From: Candidatus Collierbacteria bacterium RIFOXYD1_FULL_40_9 | GTDB taxonomy: Bacteria > Patescibacteriota > Microgenomatia > UBA1400 > MFAQ01 | DNA: 5,817 nt | NCBI GenBank assembly: GCA_001776275.1 | Contig: MFAQ01000009.1 | Coordinates: forward strand, 28,607 to 34,423 | Direction of reading: 5' to 3' | In this document: positions 1 through 4,283 of the stretch, in pieces | How positions within the stretch are numbered: the stretch's first letter is position 1 | Layout: the number at the start of each line of letters is the position of its first letter | Position numbers and translations under genes: made by a program | The notes under the pieces: generated by a model | Seen by the model: only the letters and a program-made list of their open reading frames with translations | Databases searched by the model: none | What the model was told of the DNA's origin: nothing

Positions 1-1203
1 ACCTAATATAATTATTGGGGCGAACATGAGATTGATAACAATGGTTATATATGATTTGAGTACCGAAAAAAATATTTTTCCGTAGGCAAAAAGCAAAGCA
101 AGAATAAAAACAACAAACAAAAAACCTATCACTCCTAGACTTACCGGAGCAAAAACTGCTGTGCCACCAAGAACAAGAAGCGAAGACAATGCATTACCAA
201 AGATACCACCCAATATGATATTTAAAATAACTACTGGAGTAACAAGAAAACCGACTATGCCATTCCAAATCAAAGAACCTATTAATCCAATATTGCTTTG
301 GCCACTAGCGGCCTTGATAAATACGTTCTGGTATCCTGTAACTATTCCTCCAACTCTTAATATATCAATACTAAGAGCCATAAAAACTGTCATTATGTCT
401 ATAAGAAGCCCGACAATCGCATAGGAGAAGGTAATTAGTATTAGGGTACTAACTAATTTTGGTATTGCGAGTGTTATATTGGCTGCAGTTTTTGAATCAA
501 TTCTAATCCTAAACATAATCATTACTCCATACATAACAAAGGCAACTGCAAATAGCATATATGCAATATTACGAAAAGCTTTCCATATTGGAAGAATGGG
601 GGATAGAGCCTGGAAGCCGTACCCACCGTCGGCAGCGTACGTATTCTCAATTATTTTGTTGTTTTTAAGATTGTTAGAAACATAGGCAATGTATTCTGTA
701 GAGCTTGCGGGTTTTGTGAGCAACAGGTATGATAAGCCTTTTGAAATTCCACCAGATATTGTGTTCTGAAAAGGGTGAGGTGTTAGTTCAAAGCTACTTG
801 CTTGCTCCCCACTGAGTTTGCTGCTGTTTTCCATCATCCAATCTATTGTTTTTCCTATATAGTCGAGAAAGCTGATGTGTGTTGGTTTAAAAAGACTAAA
901 AAGAGATTCAATACCCTGTAGGGCAACAATATCGACAAACCCAACACCTTCACCTTGCATGGAAGATTTAACTTCTTCTCCACATTTGCCAGAAAACCAG
1001 GTTTCTAGATTCATAAGTTCGCCGGAGCGTTTTTGACAAAACTCGTCTGCAGCGGTCCAAACACTTGCTTCGCTAAGCGGACCAAAGAATTCAACAAGTT
1101 TAACGGTGTCAAAAGCAGCCCTTACTGGTTTTGGAGGGAGGGATAGGGTGAATAGTCCAATAAGGAGGAAGGAGAGGATTGTTGTGGTAATTTTTCTAAT
1201 CAT
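1..1203 (-). CDS. VirB6/TrbL-like polytopic membrane protein, CPR type (C-terminus off the left edge)
   Basis: The frame is open from the ATG at 1203 to the window edge: 401 codons without a stop, C-terminus missing. Residues 1-29 form a Sec signal peptide: MIRK, a hydrophobic core, then a PVRA|A cleavage-like site. This supports the start, although no Shine-Dalgarno sequence precedes it. Residues 30-200 look like an exported, mostly soluble region with two Cys (56, 74). Hydrophobic spans follow at about 211-231, 248-277, 305-334, 338-374 and 384-401. Residues 191-270 carry the segment I associate with a CPR family likened to VirB6/TrbL: GGYGFQ, ILPIWKAFRNIAY, IMFRIRID, then a Pro-Lys and TFSYAIVGLLIDIM. 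VirB6/TrbL proteins are inner-membrane channel parts of type IV secretion and conjugation systems. That role here is inferred from topology and family resemblance. The gene has its own promoter-like pair upstream. Sure of a real secreted/membrane gene; moderately sure of the VirB6 assignment. Confidence 0.85.
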   Translation of the reverse strand, partial: MIRKITTTILSFLLIGLFTLSLPPKPVRAAFDTVKLVEFFGPLSEASVWTAADEFCQKRSGELMNLETWFSGKCGEEVKSSMQGEGVGFVDIVALQGIESLFSLFKPTHISFLDYIGKTIDWMMENSSKLSGEQASSFELTPHPFQNTISGGISKGLSYLLLTKPASSTEYIAYVSNNLKNNKIIENTYAADGGYGFQALSPILPIWKAFRNIAYMLFAVAFVMYGVMIMFRIRIDSKTAANITLAIPKLVSTLILITFSYAIVGLLIDIMTVFMALSIDILRVGGIVTGYQNVFIKAASGQSNIGLIGSLIWNGIVGFLVTPVVILNIILGGIFGNALSSLLVLGGTAVFAPVSLGVIGFLFVVFILALLFAYGKIFFSVLKSYITIVINLMFAPIIILG

Positions 1204-1244
1204 GATTATGAAGTTTGTAGATATGGTTTTAGAAAACAATTTGT

Positions 1245-1278
1245 ACTGGATTCCGGATCTGGTCTGGAATGACGCAGT
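1245..1278. repeat. dRS3-like imperfect palindrome (ATTCC...GGAAT)
   Basis: ATTCC (1250-1254) and GGAAT (1266-1270) bound a 21-base element. Its arms ATTCCGGATC and GGTCTGGAAT can pair along ten positions, two of them G-T, around one central base; in practice the inner pairs open into a loop. Outside lie ACTG (1245-1248) and its complement CAGT (1275-1278). The flanks CTGG-ATTCC and GGAAT-GACG match the outer consensus of dispersed repeats known as dRS3 in Neisseria and seen in many other bacteria. It lies in the probable 5' untranslated region of the VirB6-like gene, so it would fold in that mRNA. Only one copy is in the window, so repetition in the genome is inferred. Confidence 0.5.
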
Positions 1279-1308
1279 ATAAATTGCTGACTAGTATGTA
1301 CTGTAAAA

Positions 1309-1337
1309 ATTATACAAGGTTTGGGCGGGTATTTGAA
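1309..1337 (-). promoter_or_regulatory. Candidate sigma70-type promoter for the VirB6-like gene
   Basis: On the minus strand a perfect TATAAT (1309-1314) lies 17 bases downstream of TTCAAA (1332-1337; four of six matches to TTGACA). Transcription would begin near 1302, giving a leader of about 100 bases that contains the dRS3-like palindrome. The -35 box falls just after the stop of the preceding gene (1352), so the VirB6-like gene could be transcribed independently of it. Based on consensus matches and spacing only. Confidence 0.45.
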
Positions 1338-1351
1338 GGAGAAATTGGTAT

Positions 1352-2320
1352 TTAAACTTCGCTGATGACATCGAAACCTTTAAAACTACCCGTAATTGCA
1401 AGGCCGATGATTTTGCCATCATAAATTCCTTTTTGTTTAATTTGTTTGGCAGTTTCGTTTAGAGTTGCGCCACTACCTACAGCATCGTCAATGAGAAGTA
1501 TGTTGTTGTGGTGAGTGTTGTCACTGACAACTATGGAGTGGTTGGCGTTTTCAATACGGTCAGTTAGCTTGCTTAGACTTTTTTGAGGGACAGGAACATC
1601 GGTTTTGATTTTTTTGATCGTGACTGTTCTGATTTTTAACTTAAGTTTTTTTTGAAGTATGGTCATGAATTGAACTTGCCTTTTGACAGTAGGTGGAATG
1701 AAACCAATACTGGTGATGTTTTTAGACTTGATTAATTTTTCGATTGCAGGGGAAATATCTTTTATTAAATCTGACATGAGAGAAATTTGTTGACTTTGTT
1801 TGGCATAGAGGAGAAGCTGTCCGAGCTTGGTTTTACCAAAACGATCGATACTATAAAAATCGAGATAATAAAGAGCGTCAAGAAAAACTTTTGGATAAGT
1901 ATTTTTGAGCTTTGTAAGGCCGTTAATTACACCACCCCTTTTGTGTTTAGAGAATTTGTCCAACATTTCGACATATTCTTGTGCGGTTTTTTCTACAGGA
2001 AGATTCTGTTTTTGACACCAAGCTGCAAAACCTTCAAAACCTAAGAGCTTTTCTCCTGTTGGAGTGATAAAGAGATATTTTTTATTGATGATATTTAGAA
2101 TATTTTTGGATAGCTTAGCTTTGTCTTGGGTGAAATTGGTATTGAGCTGATAGTAAACTACTGGCGGGTGCCCTTTTTTTGTAAGAAGACCTTCTTTTAG
2201 TAAAGTCGAGAGTTGTTTTCGAACAGCACGGTCTGTAATCTCTAGGTGCTCACTAAGTTCTTGACCGGTAGCTTGTCTGTTTTTCTTAAGATAATTGAGA
2301 ATGTTTTGACTCGATTTCAT
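1352..2320 (-). CDS. Winged helix-turn-helix / phosphoribosyltransferase fusion, putative regulator
   Basis: The product has 322 residues. Residues 1-60 form a winged helix: a first helix (QNILNYLKK), a helix-turn-helix at about 17-42 (TGQELSEHLEITDRAVRKQL) and a wing around 43-58 (TKKGHPPVVYYQL). Residues 65-200 are a mainly helical middle region that I do not recognise. Residues 203-322 resemble a ComFC-like type I phosphoribosyltransferase fold: IGFIPP (205-210), PQKSLSKLTDR (245-255) and the PRPP-binding loop ILLIDDAVGSGATL (274-287) with acidic pair D278/D279. A known precedent for the architecture is Bacillus PurR, a winged helix joined to a PRPP-sensing phosphoribosyltransferase domain, but PurR lacks this long middle. 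A ligand-sensing transcription factor is therefore inferred; a DNA-uptake role suggested by ComFC resemblance is weaker. A 19-bp inverted repeat sits 17 bases upstream and may be its own operator. The start has no Shine-Dalgarno sequence but begins exactly at the winged-helix fold. Confidence 0.85.
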   Translation of the reverse strand: MKSSQNILNYLKKNRQATGQELSEHLEITDRAVRKQLSTLLKEGLLTKKGHPPVVYYQLNTNFTQDKAKLSKNILNIINKKYLFITPTGEKLLGFEGFAAWCQKQNLPVEKTAQEYVEMLDKFSKHKRGGVINGLTKLKNTYPKVFLDALYYLDFYSIDRFGKTKLGQLLLYAKQSQQISLMSDLIKDISPAIEKLIKSKNITSIGFIPPTVKRQVQFMTILQKKLKLKIRTVTIKKIKTDVPVPQKSLSKLTDRIENANHSIVVSDNTHHNNILLIDDAVGSGATLNETAKQIKQKGIYDGKIIGLAITGSFKGFDVISEV

Positions 2321-2330
2321 ATCTTTTTTT

Positions 2331-2336
2331 ATTGTA
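2331..2336 (-). promoter_or_regulatory. Candidate -10 box of the winged-helix/phosphoribosyltransferase gene
   Basis: TACAAT on the minus strand lies 10 bases before the ATG at 2320. A start site about seven bases downstream would leave a leader of only a few bases. The -35 region would fall inside the adjacent inverted repeat, where only poor matches exist (TTAACT at 15-base spacing, TAGTTA at 18). Another TACAAT on the same strand at 2387-2392 is an alternative but also lacks a good -35 box. Confidence 0.3.
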
Positions 2337-2381
2337 GCACGAAAAGTTCCTAGTTAACTAGGAACTAGGAACTTTTCGTGC
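2337..2381. promoter_or_regulatory. Perfect 19-bp inverted repeat with nested palindrome, probable operator
   Basis: The arms 2337-2355 and 2363-2381 are exact reverse complements (19 of 19), separated by the 7 bases AACTAGG. Nested inside is a perfect 20-bp palindrome, GTTCCTAGTTAACTAGGAAC (2346-2365). The half-site AACTAGGAAC occurs at 2356-2365 and again at 2363-2372, a 7-base direct repeat, and its complement lies at 2346-2355. No run of T follows on either strand, so it does not look like an intrinsic terminator. Its place, 17 bases upstream of the winged-helix gene and abutting its likely -10 box, suggests an autoregulatory operator. A recombination site or a structured leader RNA remain possible. 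Confidence 0.6.
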
Positions 2382-2430
2382 GTAATATTGTAAGAAAAAG
2401 AGTTAATTTTCTTGTGTGGATTTGTTTGAG

Positions 2431-2469
2431 TTTGGACAAATCGTCAATTGAACTGCCAGATTGTCCAAA
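2431..2469. repeat. 9-bp inverted repeat in intergenic region
   Basis: TTTGGACAA (2431-2439) is perfectly complementary to TTGTCCAAA (2461-2469), with 21 bases between that include the short palindrome CAATTG. It lies mid-way in the 256-base gap between the upstream toxin gene and the winged-helix gene. It could be a second regulator-binding site or a hairpin. A smaller inverted repeat, TTAGTG and CACTAA around AGTA, lies at 2502-2517. No function can be assigned from the sequence. Confidence 0.35.
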
Positions 2470-2549
2470 TTTAGGCGTGGATATCTGTGTTACGCGGGGG
2501 GTTAGTGAGTACACTAAAATTGTACAGGAAATCAGTGTTTCGATGTGTC

Positions 2550-2573
2550 AGTTTTTCAGAAATCGGAAAAACT
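2550..2573 (-). terminator. Candidate hairpin after the distal toxin gene
   Basis: AGTTTTTC (2550-2557) and GAAAAACT (2566-2573) form a perfect 8-bp stem with an 8-base loop, four bases beyond the stop codon of the toxin gene at 2577. The position fits a terminator or mRNA-end structure for the toxin-antitoxin transcript. The stem is AT-rich and no U-tract follows, so it is at best a weak intrinsic terminator. Confidence 0.35.
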
Positions 2574-2576
2574 AGA

Positions 2577-2837
2577 TTAATATTCGTCGTGCGTGATTAG
2601 ATCAACGAGGATAATTACATTTTTCACAATTTTGAAAGTGATGCGAATATTGCCTTCGATCCAGATGGAATGTTGATCATTTCTGCTTCCAGAAAGTTTG
2701 TGGGTTTTTAGAGACGGGTGGTGGTAGTCTTTAATGAGGAGATTAATTTGTTTATCTATCTTGTTTCTGAGGAGGGGATTCCTCTTGATTTTCTTAGACA
2801 AAATCTTAACAAAATATGGGGTTGTCTTTAGAATCAT
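2577..2837 (-). CDS. RelE/YafQ-type toxin (TA module 1)
   Basis: The 86-residue product has the RelE/ParE-superfamily pattern: an N-terminal two-helix region, HPSLKTHKLSG (40-50), a beta region with a conserved-type Arg (IR, 64-65), and ITHDEY at the C-terminus. His46 and His83 sit where YafQ-type ribonucleases keep catalytic histidines, so a ribosome-dependent mRNA interferase is expected; that is family knowledge. I chose the ATG at 2837, two bases after the antitoxin stop. A TTG at 2858 would add seven residues and overlap the antitoxin by 19 bases. The ATG start instead aligns this protein residue for residue with the toxin of module 2: 21 of the first 50 positions are identical without gaps, by hand count. 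The final THDEY is a little shorter than in its paralogue (THDEIYKK). Translation is probably coupled to the antitoxin. Confidence 0.85.
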   Translation of the reverse strand: MILKTTPYFVKILSKKIKRNPLLRNKIDKQINLLIKDYHHPSLKTHKLSGSRNDQHSIWIEGNIRITFKIVKNVIILVDLITHDEY

Positions 2838-2839
2838 TT

Positions 2840-3100
2840 TTACATGTTTTTGAGCCAATCGCTGACGTTTTTGACTCGAAGGGTTTTGCCGTTTTTGTGA
2901 TCTTCGAGGGCTTTATCTAAAATTCTTTCCTGTTTGGCTGTCATAGGGTAAGTTGGGAAGTCATCTTTGGAGTCGGTGATGGCCAGGTGGCGCATGTAGG
3001 AAGCTAAGTTGAGTCCAAAGCGATCGGCCTTGTTTTTGACAAGCAGATAGAGCTCTTTTGGGAGGGTTACTTTGATTTGGGTAGCTTGTGTTTGGGCCAT
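2840..3100 (-). CDS. Ribbon-helix-helix antitoxin (TA module 1)
   Basis: The 86-residue product starts with a ribbon-helix-helix layout: a polar beta strand TQIKVTLP (7-14), helix A KELYLLVKNKADRFGL (15-30), then helix B NLASYMRHLAI (31-41). A flexible charged C-terminal half (PTYPMTAKQER, KNVSDWLKNM) is the expected toxin-wrapping tail. It would neutralise the adjacent RelE/YafQ-like toxin and bind its own promoter as a dimer. The C-terminal half resembles the antitoxin of module 2 (PTY followed by a Lys/Arg-Glu-rich helix and a closing Trp/Tyr-containing segment), which supports module duplication or common ancestry. The ATG at 3100 lies seven bases below a -10 box, so the mRNA is probably leaderless. 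Confidence 0.85.
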   Translation of the reverse strand: MAQTQATQIKVTLPKELYLLVKNKADRFGLNLASYMRHLAITDSKDDFPTYPMTAKQERILDKALEDHKNGKTLRVKNVSDWLKNM

Positions 3101-3101
3101 G

Positions 3102-3136
3102 AGTCCTATTTTAGTCCCTAAATGAGGACTTGTAAA
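3102..3136 (-). promoter_or_regulatory. Promoter and operator of TA module 1
   Basis: On the minus strand TTTACA (3131-3136) and TAAAAT (3108-3113) are exactly 17 bases apart and point at the ATG at 3100. Three AGTCC-type half-sites overlay this promoter on the plus strand: AGTCCT (3102-3107), AGTCCC (3113-3118) and inverted AGGACT (3125-3130). Their starts are 11 and 12 bases apart, about one helical turn. This is what a ribbon-helix-helix antitoxin dimer array would need, so autorepression is inferred. Initiation would fall at about 3101, right at the start codon. Confidence 0.65.
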
Positions 3137-3138
3137 GC

Positions 3139-3160
3139 ATCACTTTTTGTATCACTTTTT
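3139..3160. repeat. Short 12-base-period direct repeat
   Basis: ATCACTTTTT occurs at 3139-3148 and 3151-3160. The second copy overlaps the TGA stop of the module 2 toxin (3152-3154). It may be a small duplication at the junction of the two modules, or an A-rich element upstream of the module 1 promoter. No terminator hairpin is seen between the modules. Confidence 0.35.
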
Positions 3161-3424
3161 ATAAATTTCGTCGTGAGTGCCGATATCGAAAAAGTAGGCT
3201 GATCCATTTGAATCTATGTTATACAAAACTCTGATGTTCATACTTACAGACAGGCTTCTGGTGTTTCGAAGATGTCCAGAGAGTTTGTGATTTCTGAGGG
3301 AAGGATGGTTGGGGTTGATTTGAAATAACTTTGCTTGCTTTAGAATTTTTTGAAATAGTTTTAGGTTGTTCTTTTTGATTTGTTTAAGTTTTGACTGAAA
3401 GGTAGGAGAAAACTCTATTTTCAT
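3152..3424 (-). CDS. RelE/YafQ-type toxin (TA module 2)
   Basis: The 90-residue product shows the same scaffold as the module 1 toxin: MKIEFSPTFQ strand/helix start, HPSLRNHKLSG (40-50), an Arg in the beta sheet (NIRVLY, R65), and IGTHDEIY near the end. His46 and His84 match the histidine positions typical of YafQ-like interferases. Ribosome-dependent mRNA cleavage is the expected activity, from the family and not shown here. The start codon overlaps the antitoxin stop by one base (TAATG), so the two are translationally coupled and no Shine-Dalgarno sequence is needed. The family-typical length and intact C-terminal motif suggest an active toxin. Confidence 0.87.
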   Translation of the reverse strand: MKIEFSPTFQSKLKQIKKNNLKLFQKILKQAKLFQINPNHPSLRNHKLSGHLRNTRSLSVSMNIRVLYNIDSNGSAYFFDIGTHDEIYKK

Positions 3425-3678
3425 TATAATTTTGCAAAGTATTCGTCGATATCCTCTACTAGAATAGCCTTGTCTTTCTCGAGCATGGCCTGTTTGTAGG
3501 CTTCTTCTGTTCGCTTTGAGGCTTTGTAGGTAGGATAAGAGTCTTTTTGGGCTTTCTCGATGATCATGTGTTTTACTACCTGGGTAACAGGAATACCTAG
3601 CTGGCTTGACTGGCCCAGGAGAAAATCGTAGAGTTGGTCTGTAAGGCTTATTTTGACCTGTTTTTGGACTTGTTTCAT
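3424..3678 (-). CDS. Ribbon-helix-helix antitoxin (TA module 2)
   Basis: The 84-residue product begins with a beta strand QKQVKISLTDQ (5-15), helix A LYDFLLGQSSQLGI (16-29) and helix B PVTQVVKHMIIEKA (30-43), a ribbon-helix-helix DNA-binding fold. The C-terminal half, from YPTYKASKRTEEAYKQ to DIDEYFAKL, is charged and should cover the toxin. It pairs with the toxin that begins at its stop codon. The promoter lies directly in front of the ATG and carries three direct repeats that are the likely binding sites. The start at 3678 is supported by the promoter position and by the DNA-binding strand beginning within the first residues. Confidence 0.87.
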   Translation of the reverse strand: MKQVQKQVKISLTDQLYDFLLGQSSQLGIPVTQVVKHMIIEKAQKDSYPTYKASKRTEEAYKQAMLEKDKAILVEDIDEYFAKL

Positions 3679-3714
3679 ACCTTTATTGTACCTTATTTGA
3701 CCTTATTTTGTCAA
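3679..3714 (-). promoter_or_regulatory. Promoter and iteron operator of TA module 2
   Basis: On the minus strand a perfect TTGACA (3709-3714) and TACAAT (3685-3690) are 18 bases apart, directed at the ATG at 3678. On the plus strand three direct repeats fill it: ACCTTTATTGT (3679-3689), ACCTTATTTG (3690-3699) and ACCTTATTTTG (3700-3710), with periods of 11 and 10 bases. They cover the -10 box and the spacer, so a bound antitoxin array would block RNA polymerase. The -35 box overlaps the stop codon of the upstream gene (3711-3713). Initiation about seven bases past the -10 box falls at the start codon, implying a leaderless transcript. Confidence 0.75.
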
Positions 3715-4283
3715 TCTAAAAGTTTGAATTCTTTTACCCAGAGGGTGGCAGTGTCTTGGATGTATTGTCGGTTGCCGTAGATGATTTGGAGGTTGCTCAA
3801 GTTTACTTTTTTGGACTTTAAATATTTTTTGATTTCTTCAAAGCTAGCCTTGAAAGCTTTGGCATCTTCACTGAGGAGACCGGCGTTGTTGTAATTTGGT
3901 CCATAAATTTCTATACGGACTGAGGTGGGGGGGTCAGAGACTAAAGAATAAACATTAATAGTGGTGTTAATTTTTGTGCCTGTTACAAAATTATCTATGT
4001 ATATAGGTAGGTCGTCTACCATCTTGTCTTTCTCAATTTCGGAAATTTGGTCGGTTATTTTTTCGGCAACTTTTTGGTAGTTTGTTTGGGCTGGGTTTAT
4101 CGGGGGATATATAACCTCTTTTGCATCATCTGATTTTGTCTTGTTGTCTTGGTTTAAGAGAGGAATAGTATTTAAGAAAAAGCTTTTTGATTCTCCAGTC
4201 TTATTTCTTTGAATAGTAAAGAAGATAATAATGGCCAAAAGAATAAGAGTAGAAGTGATTAAAAGAGTTTTTTTGTTTTTCAT
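3711..4283 (-). CDS. Membrane-anchored hypothetical protein with one N-terminal transmembrane helix
   Basis: The 190-residue product begins MKNKK, followed by a strongly hydrophobic helix at about 6-23 and then a basic residue. A polar linker rich in Lys, Asn and Asp runs to about residue 65. The rest (68-190) alternates predicted helix and strand: helix 68-87, strands around 92-100, 106-114 and 121-128, helix 138-158, strands 163-169 and 174-187. No cysteine is present, unlike its neighbour. The topology suggests a short cytoplasmic tail and a globular domain outside the membrane. That resembles VirB8-like scaffold proteins in outline only; no sequence motif supports it. Its ATG overlaps the stop of the upstream muramidase-like gene by four bases (ATGA), so the two are translated together and probably work together. 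Family not recognised. Confidence 0.75.
   Translation of the reverse strand: MKNKKTLLITSTLILLAIIIFFTIQRNKTGESKSFFLNTIPLLNQDNKTKSDDAKEVIYPPINPAQTNYQKVAEKITDQISEIEKDKMVDDLPIYIDNFVTGTKINTTINVYSLVSDPPTSVRIEIYGPNYNNAGLLSEDAKAFKASFEEIKKYLKSKKVNLSNLQIIYGNRQYIQDTATLWVKEFKLLD

Noticed and set aside
161..685. Two plus-strand frames (161-424 and 479-685)
   Set aside because: They lie antisense to the VirB6-like gene, whose signal peptide and membrane pattern are convincing; composition is that of a reversed hydrophobic gene.
2337..2381. The strong inverted repeat as an intrinsic terminator
   Set aside because: No run of T follows the hairpin on either strand, and it lies before a gene rather than directly after one.
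2440..2530. Possible tRNA or small structured RNA near the G-rich stretch around 2490-2500
   Set aside because: No cloverleaf, no GGTTCRA-type T-loop and no CCA end can be drawn; only short hairpins are seen.
2378..2575. Plus-strand 65-codon frame in the intergenic gap
   Set aside because: It starts with GTG inside the palindrome arm, has no ribosome binding site, no recognisable motif and opposes all neighbours. It also contains the inverted repeats of the gap.
2577..2858. TTG start at 2858 for the module 1 toxin
   Set aside because: The ATG at 2837 gives an exact ungapped alignment with the paralogous toxin and sits two bases after the antitoxin stop.
3679..3710. Three short repeats as a CRISPR-like array or plasmid origin iterons
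   Set aside because: Repeat units are only about 10 bases with no spacers, and they overlay a promoter of an antitoxin gene, which explains them better.
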